52,734 bases of DNA from Syntrophobacterales bacterium. Lineage in GTDB: Bacteria > Desulfobacterota > Syntrophia > Syntrophales > UBA2192. Shown here in pieces: positions 40,876-50,246 of the stretch. Below the pieces are notes generated by a model that saw only the letters and a list, made by a program, of their open reading frames with translations, was not told where the DNA came from and ran no database searches. The stretch's first letter is position 1. Every line of letters begins with the position of its first letter. Made by a program: the position numbers and the translations under genes. The stretch covers positions 1-52,734 of the forward strand of contig JAGPKU010000002.1 of assembly GCA_018053845.1 (NCBI GenBank). The letters run 5' to 3'.

Positions 40876-42293
40876 CCCTTCCCACTCGAAGCCAGGACGG
40901 CCCTCAGGGCGTTGCGGACCTCGGGCAGCTCCCCCGCGGCCAGGGTCCGGGGGTCGAAGAGGACCTCGTCCCCGGCGATCCGGGCCACCACGGGCAGGGG
41001 CAGGGCCCTGAGCCGCTCGTCGATGCGCGCCGCCGAGAGCCCCTCCGAGCGCAGGGCGACGAGCACCGTGGGGATCTGCTGCGTCGGCAGCGACCCCCCG
41101 CCGGACATGGAGGATCCCTGCCTGAGCCCGAGCGTCACCCCCGGGAAGTCCTCCTTCCTGAGCATCCGCAGAAGCCGCCGGGCGCGCCGCGTGACGGCCC
41201 CGACGGGCTCCGTGAGCGCCGCCAGCGAGCGCAGGCCGGCAACGGCCTCACGCTCGTTGAGATAGAGCTTCGCCGTGGCCTCCAGGGCGGCAAGGGTCAG
41301 CTTGTCGATCCGCAGCGCCCGGTTCAGGGGGTTGCGCTTGATTCCCGCCAGCAGGTCCTTCCTCCCGACGATGATGCCCGCCTGCGGGCCTCCGAGGAGC
41401 TTGTCGCCGCTGAAGGTGATCACGTCGGCCCCTTCCTTCACGGCATCCGTAACCGTCGGCTCGTGCTTCAGGCCGTATTGTTCGAGGCGGATGAAGCAGC
41501 CGCTGCCCAGGTCGTTCATCACGGGGATCCCGTGCCGTCTGCCCAGCGCCACGAGTTCCGGCACGCCGACCTCCTCGGAAAAACCCACGATCCGGAAGTT
41601 GCTCGGGTGGACCTTCAGGATGAGGGCCGTGTTTTCGCCGACGGCCCTCTCGTAGTCGGACAGGTGGGTCCGGTTCGTGGCCCCGACCTCGCGCAGGACG
41701 GCGCCGCTGCGCTCCATCACCTCGGGGATGCGGAACTCGCCGCCGATCTCGATCAGTTCGCCCCGCGACACGACGGCCTCCCGGCCCCGGGCCAGCGTGC
41801 TGAGCACCAGCAGGACCGCGGCGGCGTTGTTGTTGACCACCAGCGCGTCCTCGGCCCCCGTGAGCTCGCAGAGGATCCCCCGGACGTGATCGTAGCGAAG
41901 GCCCCGCTTGCCGGAGGCCAGATCGAACTCCAGGTTGGAGTAGCCCCGGCTCACCTCGACGATGCGCTCCAGGGCCTCCCTGCACAGGGGCGCGCGCCCC
42001 AGGTTCGTGTGCAGGATGATCCCGGTCGCGTTGATGACCCGCCGGAGGCTGTATTCATGGAGCCGCTCGATCCGTGCCGCCACGGCATCGGCGGCCGACT
42101 CGATCGTGAGCGCATCGCCGCGGCCCCGCGTGCCCGCCAGGATCCCGGCGCGGATCGAGCCCACGACTTCGCGGATCGCCTCGAGGACCTTCTCCCGGGG
42201 GGCTCGCTCCAGCACCCCCCGTTTCTCGAGAGCGGCGAGGACCTCGTCGATCTTCGGCAGGTTTTTCAGAAGTGCTCTCTGTGCGTCGTCCAT
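40872..42293 (-). CDS. selA: L-seryl-tRNA(Sec) selenium transferase
   Basis: PLP enzyme converting seryl-tRNA(Sec) to selenocysteinyl-tRNA(Sec) with selenophosphate. It has 473 residues from the ATG at 42293 (MDDAQRALLKNLPKIDEVLA), which has a GAGGT site; a GTG at 42305 is the alternative. Family segments: RRVINATGIILHTNLGRAPL, VNNNAAAVLLVLSTLARGRE, MNDLGSGCF and the PLP-lysine region VITFSGDKLLGGPQAGIIVG. The organism must make selenoproteins; selB, selD and tRNA-Sec are not in this window. Confidence 0.95.
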   Translation of the reverse strand: MDDAQRALLKNLPKIDEVLAALEKRGVLERAPREKVLEAIREVVGSIRAGILAGTRGRGDALTIESAADAVAARIERLHEYSLRRVINATGIILHTNLGRAPLCREALERIVEVSRGYSNLEFDLASGKRGLRYDHVRGILCELTGAEDALVVNNNAAAVLLVLSTLARGREAVVSRGELIEIGGEFRIPEVMERSGAVLREVGATNRTHLSDYERAVGENTALILKVHPSNFRIVGFSEEVGVPELVALGRRHGIPVMNDLGSGCFIRLEQYGLKHEPTVTDAVKEGADVITFSGDKLLGGPQAGIIVGRKDLLAGIKRNPLNRALRIDKLTLAALEATAKLYLNEREAVAGLRSLAALTEPVGAVTRRARRLLRMLRKEDFPGVTLGLRQGSSMSGGGSLPTQQIPTVLVALRSEGLSAARIDERLRALPLPVVARIAGDEVLFDPRTLAAGELPEVRNALRAVLASSGKG

Positions 42294-42347
42294 GGGCGAC
42301 CTCACGACCGTTCGTTGTGTTTACAGTAATCCCTGCGAGGCCGGGGC

Positions 42348-42468
42348 GTCAAGGCTCTTGCAGCAAGGTTTCTCCGGGGAGCAACAAGGATCAGGGATCA
42401 AGCAACAAGGGTGCCTGTCGAAGAAAATTCTGTCACCTTGTTGCTCGCGGCGTGGGGCTTGCGGCTTC
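42348..42468. repeat. 7-nt-period inverted repeat pair between selA and the radical SAM gene
   Basis: Left part GTCAAGG, CTCTTGC, AGCAAGG (42348-42368), then GAGCAAC, AAGGATC, AGGGATC, AAGCAAC, AAGGGTG (42379-42413). Core GAAGAAAATTCTGTC. Right run CACCTTG, TTGCTCG, CGGCGTG, GGGCTTG, CGGCTTC (42434-42468), which ends just before the stop of the radical SAM gene. Confidence 0.8.
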
Positions 42469-42473
42469 GCCCG

Positions 42474-43715
42474 TTATTGCCTGCAATAATCCCGGAAATT
42501 GTTCACGGCCGTGAAGAACTCCCGCATCATCACGACCCAGTAGTAGCGCCCCCGCGGGGTCAGGTAGAGCCAGTCCTTGCGGTAATCGTACCGGACGGCG
42601 TCCACGAGTCGGAAGGGCAGCAGGAGCCGGCCGAAGTGCCATTCGAACTCCTTGCCGTACTTCTTCCGCAGCGATGCGATGTCGAGGAAGAGCCCGAACA
42701 GTTTCATGAGAAAGTCGTAGCGCACCCGGTCGCCCAGGCTGAACGCCTTCGAGGCCGCAAGCGGGATCTCCCCGCGATTCACCCGGCCGACGTAGTCGCG
42801 GATGTCGAAGGTGTTGGCGTAACAGGTCCCGTACAGGTAGCCGATGGAGCCGCTCCCGAGGCCTGCGTAGTCGTCGTAGTTGACGACGTACTCGTCGACC
42901 ATCGCCTCCTTGCGGGAGAAACACCACGCCGAGGAGAAACGGTACGGCGGCACGAGCCGCTCCGTGATGATCCCGTAGAATTCCCTCTCGCGGTCCTCCG
43001 GGATGGGCCCCAGGGTCCGTTGCACCAGCTCCCGCGTCTTCGTCGAGACCATGAGCGGGTAGTAGGTCACCTGGTCGACACCGGTTTCCAAGAGCCGGTC
43101 GATGTCGGCCTTCAAGCTCTCGGAGGTCTGCCTGGCGAAGTTGAAGATCATGTCCGCATTGAGCGTGTCGAACAGACCCCCGATCTCCCTGAGCCTCGCG
43201 GCGATTGAGGCGCCGCTGCCGTACTTCTCGTAGCGGTCCATGGCCCTGAGCAGCGCGTCGTCAAAGCTCTGGATCCCCACGGAGAGGCGGTTCACGCCGG
43301 CTTTTTTCAGGACATCGAGGTGCCCGTCCGTCAGGTGGTTCGGATTGGTCTCGACGGAGATCTCCCGGATGGGGTAGAGGCTTTTCGCATGCCCGAGCGT
43401 TGCCGCCAGTTCGTCAACCATGACCGTGGGCGTGCCGCCGCCGGCGTAGATCCCCTCGAAGGTGAACCCCCGTTCCTTGTAAAGGGAGAGCTCCTTCCGG
43501 AGGGCCTCGAAGTATTCCCGGCACAGGGTCTCGTCGAAGGTCACGCGGTTGAAGGAGCAGTAGGGGCAGAGTTTCTCGCAGAAGGGGACGTGAATATAGA
43601 GAAGGCAAGGGCCTGCCGCCTGGGCCGGCGGGAGCGCGGGGGTTGCGCCACCCTGAAAATTCATGGCCCGGGCGAACTGCTTTCGCGCCACGCGCCCGAT
43701 GATGGTGTCGATCAC
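42474..43715 (-). CDS. HemN-like radical SAM protein (coproporphyrinogen III oxidase family)
   Basis: Radical SAM enzyme of 413 residues. The cluster motif CxxxCxxC is seen at Cys46, Cys50 and Cys53 (VPFCEKLCPYCSF), followed by FEGIYAGGGTPTVM (SAM-binding GGGTP) and VNRLSVGIQSFDDALLRAM, both typical of the HemN/HemW/HutW group. The start is a GTG. The C-terminal half differs from classical HemN, with FSSAWCFSRKEAMVDEYVVN. It could be a true coproporphyrinogen dehydrogenase, a heme chaperone or a heme-degrading relative. Confidence 0.8.
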   Translation of the reverse strand: MIDTIIGRVARKQFARAMNFQGGATPALPPAQAAGPCLLYIHVPFCEKLCPYCSFNRVTFDETLCREYFEALRKELSLYKERGFTFEGIYAGGGTPTVMVDELAATLGHAKSLYPIREISVETNPNHLTDGHLDVLKKAGVNRLSVGIQSFDDALLRAMDRYEKYGSGASIAARLREIGGLFDTLNADMIFNFARQTSESLKADIDRLLETGVDQVTYYPLMVSTKTRELVQRTLGPIPEDREREFYGIITERLVPPYRFSSAWCFSRKEAMVDEYVVNYDDYAGLGSGSIGYLYGTCYANTFDIRDYVGRVNRGEIPLAASKAFSLGDRVRYDFLMKLFGLFLDIASLRKKYGKEFEWHFGRLLLPFRLVDAVRYDYRKDWLYLTPRGRYYWVVMMREFFTAVNNFRDYCRQ

Positions 43716-44028
43716 GGGATTCTCTCCGGGTGTGCCTGGAAGGCATTTTCCTTGCGGTCAGGCGACGTTAGCAGACATCAACGGATTTATCAACAGGAAA
43801 GGCTTGTGGCATAAGGCTAAGGGCTTGGGAAGAAAAATACAAGAGTCGCAACGGTTGAATTTCATGCCGTGTGGTGTTATAGCATCAACAAATTCATTCC
43901 CCTGCAATGGCCTTTCGACTTACGCCGCATGCCCTGCGCCCGCGGCCCCATGACCTCACGGAGGCCGGGCGCGCCGGAATGTCGCGGACGAGAGGCGACA
44001 CACCCGCTATCGAAGGAAGAGGCCGCAT
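43716..44028. other. Divergent intergenic region between the radical SAM gene and def
   Basis: No gene. Most of the 313 bases are the short-period repeat at 43801-43950. The def ribosome-binding site GGAAGAG is near 44015-44022. Promoters for both directions must lie here, but none is clear. Confidence 0.6.
43801..43950. repeat. 7-nt-period inverted repeat pair upstream of def
   Basis: Left run GGCTTGT, GGCATAA, GGCTAAG, GGCTTGG (43801-43828), then GAAGAAAAATAC. A spacer of about 70 bases follows. Right run GGCCTTT, CGACTTA, CGCCGCA, TGCCCTG, CGCCCGC, GGCCCCA (43909-43950). The left words match those at 39832 (GGCATAA in both). Confidence 0.75.
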
Positions 44029-44583
44029 ATGACCGCGCACAAAACCTGGCAGCTCTGGCGCGACGGAAAGAGGATCGAAGAGGAGGCGAAGCTTCTGCGA
44101 AAGAAGGCCGCCGACCTGCCCGTCCCCTTCGACGCCGCGGCGAAAAAGGACATCCAGACCCTCGTCGATGCCTTCCTGAAGCGCAACGACGCCCTGGGGC
44201 TGGCGGCACCGCAGATCGGGATCAGCAAGCGGATCATCGCCTTCAAGGTGAAGGATTTCGACAAGAAGGGCGTCAGCGGCAAGGACGACTGGGAGGTCCT
44301 GATCAACGCGCGCATCACCCAGATGCGCGGCGAGCCGGAAGTGATGAACGAGGGGTGCCTCTCCTGCCCGGACATCAGCGTCGAGGTCACCCGCGCGACG
44401 GAGATCAAGGTGAAGGCCGTCGACATGAAGGGCAACAAGGTCAACAAGCGCTACACGGGCTTTCTCGCCCGCATCGTGCAGCACGAGATCGACCACCTCG
44501 ACGGCCGCCTCGTCGTCGACCACGAGGGCACCATTTCCTACCCGAAGGAGAAGCAGGCGTTCTTCGAGCAAATCTTCAAATAG
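44029..44583 (+). CDS. def: Peptide deformylase
   Basis: Metal-dependent hydrolase removing the formyl group from nascent proteins, 184 residues. The three motifs are present: GLAAPQIGISKR (motif 1), NEGCLSCPDISVEV (EGCLS, metal-ligand Cys) and VQHEIDHLDGRLVVD (HEIDH, two His ligands and catalytic Glu). The N-terminus TWQLWRDGKRIEEEAKLLRK differs from the usual MxIRxIL type, so it may be a secondary deformylase. It is the first plus-strand gene, converging on the TRAP operon. Confidence 0.93.
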   Translation: MTAHKTWQLWRDGKRIEEEAKLLRKKAADLPVPFDAAAKKDIQTLVDAFLKRNDALGLAAPQIGISKRIIAFKVKDFDKKGVSGKDDWEVLINARITQMRGEPEVMNEGCLSCPDISVEVTRATEIKVKAVDMKGNKVNKRYTGFLARIVQHEIDHLDGRLVVDHEGTISYPKEKQAFFEQIFK

Positions 44584-44734
44584 GCGCGGGGTCCGGGGGG
44601 CAGGAAGAAAGAACCGGCGAAACGTCCCGCCCGCAGTGTCCTTAGTCCAGCCGTCTGTCACCCCCGTCTGAGCAGGCCCCTCTCTCCGCAACCCTTCCCG
44701 GGAAACTCTTTGACGGGTCTTGCTGCGCACCCGC

Positions 44735-47494
44735 TCATGCCGCCGTTTCGGCCGGCGCCCCGGGAGTCTGGAGTTTTCTCCGGCGCTTCCTCAACTTGTG
44801 GATGACGTATACCGCGAACAGAAGGCCGAGACCGAGAATGTCCGTGATGTTTTCGGGCATGATCAGGAAGGCGGCGGCCAAACCCGTCAGGACCCTCTCC
44901 AGGATGGTGGACCGGTCGGCCAGGTAGCCGATGACCGTGGCCCCCAGGGCGATCGCGCCGGCGATCAGAGTGAAGAGGACCTGGCAGAACCAGACCCAGT
45001 CCATGGGCACATTGGGGTCCAGGATGCTGGGGTAGCCCAGCACGATAGGGGCCGACACGAAGACGAAGGGGACGATGAACCCCCCGGAGGAGAGGGTGAA
45101 CGCCCGGAGCCCCGTCCGGAAGGGGTCGGCCCCCGAGATGCCCGACGCGGCATAGGCGGCGAGCGCCACGGGCGGCGTCACGTCGGCGAGGATCGAATAG
45201 TAGAAGACGAAGAAGTGGGACACCAGCGGGTTGATCCCCCACTGCAGAAGGGCTGGCGCGGCGATCATGGAGGCGACGATGTACTGCGCCGTCGTGGGGA
45301 TGCCCATGCCGAGGATGAAGCAGGCGAACATCGTGAACAGCAGGGTGAAAAAGAGCGTGACCCCCTTGAGCGTGAAAAGGCTGAAGACATCGAGGGAGAT
45401 CACGGCCGACCCCGCCGCGTTGGCGAGGTTGATGACCGTGGCGGCGAACTTGAGCCCGAGGCCCGTGAGGGTTGTCGCCCCGACGATGAAGCCCACACAG
45501 GCACAGGCGGCGCCTATGGACAGGGCGTTCCGGGTCCCCCACTCCAGGGCGCTCAGGATGTCGGAAACCCGCATCTTGCTCTCCTCGTAGAAGATGCCCG
45601 CGGCGACGACGGCGGTGTTCGTCCAGAAGGCCGCGTCAAAAGGCTCCATGCCCAGAACCAGCATGCCGGCCAACAGGGCCGACGTCAGGACCCCCAGGAG
45701 CCAGGTCAGGCGATCGGTGCGGAAAAAGGTGAAGCCGAACCCGGCGATGCAGAAGACGACCCACATCGTGAACGCGGGGGAGATCTCCTGCAGGGGGTTC
45801 ATGTCCGCCAGGATGCAGGGCACCGACAGGAGGATCGTCACCAGCAGCGGCATCGTTTTCCGGTGGACCTGCCCGATGGACACGGACAGGATGATTCCCC
45901 AGAAAGCCGACAGGAAGGGGCTTTTCCCCGAAATGAGCAGGTAGACGATGGCGACGAGGGGGGCGATGATGATCCCCCTGTCCTTCAGGATGGCCCAGAT
46001 GTTCGGCAGCATGTGCCGCGGCAGTCCCGCCAGGTTGTTCTTCAGGGCCTCCAGGTGGACCATGGTCACGACCGCGAAGTAGTAGACGAGCGCCGGCACG
46101 ATGGCGGCCGTGGCGATCTTGATGTAGGGGACCCCCAGGAACTCGGCCATGATGAAGGCGGCGGCACCCATGACGGGGGGCATGATCTGGCCGCCCGTGG
46201 AAGAGGTGGCCTCGACGGCGCCGGCGAAGACCGGCCTGTAGCCCACCTTCTTCATCAGGGGAATCGTGAAGGAGCCCGTCGTGACGGTGTTCGCCACGGA
46301 GGAGCCGCTGATGGATCCGAAGAGGCCGCTGGAAATCGCGGCAACCTTCGCCGGCCCGCCGGCGGACCAGCCTGCCAGCGCCATGGCCAGGTCCATGAAG
46401 AGCTGCCCCAGGCCCGTCCGGGCGATGAAGAGCCCGAAGAGAACGAAGTGAAAGACGAAGGTGGCAATGACCCCGATCGGGATCCCGTAGATTCCCTCGG
46501 TGCCGAGGAACATGTAGTCCACGATCCTCGAGATCGAGTAGCCCCGGTGGGCGAAGAGCGTGAGCCCCGGGATCTCGAGAAAGTAGGGCCCCAGGTAGCA
46601 GTTGATGAGGACCAGCCCCGCAATGATGGGCAGCGGAGGGCCGATGCTCCTGCGGGCCCCCTCGAGCACCAGCAGGATGGCGAACCCGCCGACGATCAGG
46701 TCGGCCCGGTCCGGGGCCCCCGTGCGCAGGCCGAGGGCGTTGAACTCCAGGAAGATGTACAGGGACATGATGGAGGCCAGCAGCGCGAAGAACAGGTCGT
46801 AGTAGGGCATGTTGTCCATGCTGTAGGGAAACGACTTCCTCGCGATCAGCGAACGCAGGGCAAGCCCCCACTGCATCACGAAGAGCAGCAGGATCCCCAG
46901 GAAGGAGGCCACAAGCAGGGAGCCCCACACGACGAGCGACAGGTTCAGATCCTTGAACCACAGGGTGTAGTCGAACTCGCGGGAGGCCAGGAATGCCCCG
47001 TACCCCAGGGAGAAGATCATCGCGGTGAAAAGGGGTGCGTCGAGGTACCGGGCGATGCCGTCGGGCACGAAGGGCCTGCGCCGGAAGTAGACGAGCAGCG
47101 CCGTAACGGCAAGGGCGAGGGCGCCCGAGGAAACAAAGGCGAGGTCGAACAGCTCCCGGAAGATGGCCGTCGCGAAGACACCCGCGATGGCGCCGAAGAC
47201 GACGTCGTACACCAGGAACTTCGTCCCCTTCTCGGCGTGGTCCTTGCGCATCACGTAGAGGAAGAAGACGAGCGGCAGGACAAAGGCCAGGAAATAGGCC
47301 CGGTGCCTCCACTCCTGGAGGATGCCGAACCCGGCCGTGTAGACATGGAAGACGGAGTGGACGACGCACATGGCCGCCATGAGCTTGAGGGTGAGACCGG
47401 AGAGTTTCCGGAATCTCAGTTCGGGGTCGTACTTCGCGACCTGGTCGATGTCCTCCTTGACTTCCGTCGAGATCTTCCGAGGTTCTTCGGCCAT
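44735..47494 (-). CDS. TRAP transporter permease, 4TM/12TM fusion (TAXI type)
   Basis: Fused small and large membrane subunits of a tripartite ATP-independent periplasmic transporter, 919 residues with many hydrophobic helices (for example LVVWGSLLVASFLGILLLFV, VFHFVLFGLFIARTGLGQLF and YYFAVVTMVHLEALKNNLAG). The DctM-like signature GLFGSISGSSVANTVTTGSF and VEATSSTGGQIMPPVMGAAA mark the large subunit. Fused permeases pair with TAXI binding proteins, and one is encoded just upstream with a DUF1850 protein. Uptake is driven by an ion gradient. Substrate unknown; glutamate or C4-dicarboxylates are known for some TAXI systems. Confidence 0.93.
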   Translation of the reverse strand: MAEEPRKISTEVKEDIDQVAKYDPELRFRKLSGLTLKLMAAMCVVHSVFHVYTAGFGILQEWRHRAYFLAFVLPLVFFLYVMRKDHAEKGTKFLVYDVVFGAIAGVFATAIFRELFDLAFVSSGALALAVTALLVYFRRRPFVPDGIARYLDAPLFTAMIFSLGYGAFLASREFDYTLWFKDLNLSLVVWGSLLVASFLGILLLFVMQWGLALRSLIARKSFPYSMDNMPYYDLFFALLASIMSLYIFLEFNALGLRTGAPDRADLIVGGFAILLVLEGARRSIGPPLPIIAGLVLINCYLGPYFLEIPGLTLFAHRGYSISRIVDYMFLGTEGIYGIPIGVIATFVFHFVLFGLFIARTGLGQLFMDLAMALAGWSAGGPAKVAAISSGLFGSISGSSVANTVTTGSFTIPLMKKVGYRPVFAGAVEATSSTGGQIMPPVMGAAAFIMAEFLGVPYIKIATAAIVPALVYYFAVVTMVHLEALKNNLAGLPRHMLPNIWAILKDRGIIIAPLVAIVYLLISGKSPFLSAFWGIILSVSIGQVHRKTMPLLVTILLSVPCILADMNPLQEISPAFTMWVVFCIAGFGFTFFRTDRLTWLLGVLTSALLAGMLVLGMEPFDAAFWTNTAVVAAGIFYEESKMRVSDILSALEWGTRNALSIGAACACVGFIVGATTLTGLGLKFAATVINLANAAGSAVISLDVFSLFTLKGVTLFFTLLFTMFACFILGMGIPTTAQYIVASMIAAPALLQWGINPLVSHFFVFYYSILADVTPPVALAAYAASGISGADPFRTGLRAFTLSSGGFIVPFVFVSAPIVLGYPSILDPNVPMDWVWFCQVLFTLIAGAIALGATVIGYLADRSTILERVLTGLAAAFLIMPENITDILGLGLLFAVYVIHKLRKRRRKLQTPGAPAETAA

Positions 47495-47500
47495 GGCATG

Positions 47501-48040
47501 CTACCCTTTCGTGACCTTGCGTTCCTGTCCTTTATGACGATACCCGATCGAGAAAAGCAGATATTCCTTCGCCGTGGCCGTTCCCGCCTTGACCCGGAGA
47601 AGCGTCTCCCCCGCGAGGCCGGGCAGGTCATGGTCTACGCCATGGATCGTCAGCCTGTTGCCGGACGACTCGCCGACCCAGAGCGAGACCTCCTCCATGA
47701 CGCGGTGCATGCCCGAAATGCGGAACCCCCCCTCGCCCCTTGTCAGGCTTTCCCCGGGAGTCAGAACAGAGGGGAGACCCGCGTTGGACGAGGAGAATTC
47801 CGTGCCATATAAAACAAGCCGACCACCCTCGTCAATCCGGAAAAAATCCCTGACGACGGACCGCTCCACGGAGTGGATGAAAGACAGGACAAAGGTGTCC
47901 CCCGGACCGGCGGGGACGAGCAGGACCTTCCGTCCCTCCCGAAACGACTCCACCCGCAGAACGTCCAGCCGGACCCACTGCGCCGCCGTCAGGACGGCAA
48001 CGAACAGGGCTACGCCGGCGAGAAGGTTTCGTCTCTTCAT
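47501..48040 (-). CDS. DUF1850 protein of the TAXI TRAP operon
   Basis: Protein of 179 residues with an N-terminal membrane segment or signal (LLAGVALFVAVLTAAQ) and a domain with FVLSFIHSVERSVVRDFFRI, the DUF1850 hallmark. DUF1850 proteins are regularly encoded beside TAXI-type TRAP permeases, and this one lies 6 bases upstream of the permease and 73 bases downstream of the binding protein. It is probably a periplasmic or membrane-anchored accessory factor; function unknown. Confidence 0.85.
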   Translation of the reverse strand: MKRRNLLAGVALFVAVLTAAQWVRLDVLRVESFREGRKVLLVPAGPGDTFVLSFIHSVERSVVRDFFRIDEGGRLVLYGTEFSSSNAGLPSVLTPGESLTRGEGGFRISGMHRVMEEVSLWVGESSGNRLTIHGVDHDLPGLAGETLLRVKAGTATAKEYLLFSIGYRHKGQERKVTKG

Positions 48041-48113
48041 ACAAAACTGGGCACCCCGTTGCGGGTGCCCAGTCGTCTCCCGGAAAATTGGGGCCTTTCT
48101 TCGCCTGTGTTCC

Positions 48114-49118
48114 TTACTTCTTCTTCGGAGCCGATTTCTTGGCAGGTTCCGCCTTGATCAGGCCCGCTTCCTTGTAGAATTTCTCGGCGCCCGGGTGGAG
48201 AGGGATGGACATGCCGGCCAAGGCGGTCTTGGGCTGCACGTTCTTGCCCTGCGCGTGGGCCTCGGCCATCTTCTTTGCGCCGCTCTCCCAGAGGGCCTTG
48301 GTGAGCTTGTAGACCACGTCATCGGGCACCTCGGCCCCGACGACCCACTGGGCCATCGTGGTGATCGTGGCCACGTCCTTTTCCTGCCCCTTGTAGGTAC
48401 CCTTGGGGATCACGATCCGCGCGTAGAAGGGGAACTTCTTGGTGAGGTCCTTGATCTTGGCCTCGTCGATGGGGACGAGGACGATGTTCGTCGAGATGGC
48501 CAGTTCCGTGATCGCCGCCGTGGGCCAGCCCGCCGTCGTGAAGGTCACGTCAGCCTGCTTGTCCTGGAGCCGCTGCGCGCCGCCCGAAAAGGAAAGCCAG
48601 TCGACACTGCTGAAGTCCTTGTAGGTGTATCCGTAAGCGCCCAGAACGTTGAGAGCGTCGACCTCGGTTCCGCTTCCGCGGTCGCCGGGGACGAGCCTCT
48701 TGCCCTTGATGTCCTTCACGGTCTTGATGCCCGAATCGGCCCGCGCGACGATCTGGATCGTCTCGGGGTAGAGGGACGCGATGAACCGGAGGTTCTTGAC
48801 CGGCTTTTCCTTGAACTGCTCGAGGCCGTTGAAGGCGTTGTAGGCCACGTTGCTCTGGACGAAGGCCGACTCGACCTGCTTGTCGCGGATCAGGTTGCAG
48901 TTGGCCACCGAAGCGTTTCCTGCCTGGGAGGTCACGACCACCTCGGGCACCGCCTGGCTCAGCGCCTGGGCCAGGATGCCGCCGAGGGGATAGTAGGTGC
49001 CGCCCGTGCCGCCGGTTGAGATGACGAAGAACTTCTTCTGCTGGGCGATCGACGTCCCCGCGAGGACGAGGGTCAGCGCCAGTACGATGGATACGACGAG
49101 GAATGCTCTCTTCTTCAT
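48114..49118 (-). CDS. TAXI-family TRAP transporter solute-binding protein
   Basis: Periplasmic binding protein of 334 residues. The signal peptide (AFLVVSIVLALTLVLAGTSIA) is followed by the TAXI hallmark FFVISTGGTGGTYYPLGGIL and the family pattern VTSQAGNASVANCNLIRDKQ. Later come GDRGSGTEVDALNVLGAYGY and KFPFYARIVIPKGTYKGQEK. A strong AAGGAGGG site precedes the start. First gene of the three-gene TRAP operon. It ends with a Lys/Pro-rich tail. Confidence 0.94.
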   Translation of the reverse strand: MKKRAFLVVSIVLALTLVLAGTSIAQQKKFFVISTGGTGGTYYPLGGILAQALSQAVPEVVVTSQAGNASVANCNLIRDKQVESAFVQSNVAYNAFNGLEQFKEKPVKNLRFIASLYPETIQIVARADSGIKTVKDIKGKRLVPGDRGSGTEVDALNVLGAYGYTYKDFSSVDWLSFSGGAQRLQDKQADVTFTTAGWPTAAITELAISTNIVLVPIDEAKIKDLTKKFPFYARIVIPKGTYKGQEKDVATITTMAQWVVGAEVPDDVVYKLTKALWESGAKKMAEAHAQGKNVQPKTALAGMSIPLHPGAEKFYKEAGLIKAEPAKKSAPKKK

Positions 49119-49464
49119 CCGAAAACCCTCCTTATCAAAATGTTGGCTGAAACTCCCGATTGGATGCCAGCTGTGGCCCCCGCTGGCGGTCGGCCCCGGG
49201 ACCGGCGTTGATCCCGGGAGCGAACGGCCGCTTCGTGCCGATGGTCCTGATTAGAATAAATCCCCCGCGTTGTCAAGATTTTCCTCGGCTATCCACAGGG
49301 TTCCTTTTGTAAAATCCGTTACAAAACAGACACTTTTGTGCCGTGCAGACTCGCTCCGCCGCAAAATGTCCTTGATTTTTCGCATTCAAGATAATAAAAG
49401 GGACCGTTCATTTCTGCGGCGGCTCCAGTGTCATGCGGGCCGTTTTGCACCGGGAGATCAGCGG
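49119..49464. other. Divergent control region between the TRAP and ABC transporter operons
   Basis: No gene. It contains the 22-bp palindrome at 49305-49326 and AT-rich sequence with CTTGATTTTTCGCATTCAAG near 49372-49391, itself a small dyad, and GATAATAAAAG just after, which may be the -10 region for the ABC operon. Confidence 0.6.
49305..49326. promoter_or_regulatory. 22-bp palindromic operator candidate
   Basis: Perfect inverted repeat TTTTGTAA-N6-TTACAAAA between two divergent uptake operons. The geometry (TGTAA-N6-TTACA in 22 bp) is that of CRP/FNR-family sites, with TGTAA in place of TGTGA. It lies 139 bases from the ABC ATPase start and 187 from the TAXI binding-protein start, so one regulator could control both. 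Confidence 0.6.
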
Positions 49465-50199
<735 letters not shown>

Positions 50200-50246
50200 G
50201 CTTGCGATCCGATACCGGAGGAAACCATAGAAAAGGGAGGAAGGAC

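Noticed and set aside
44720-47812. Plus-strand open frame of 1030 codons opposite the TRAP permease
   Set aside because: Composition dominated by Gly, Asp, Glu, His and Arg without domains, while the minus strand encodes a clear membrane transporter.
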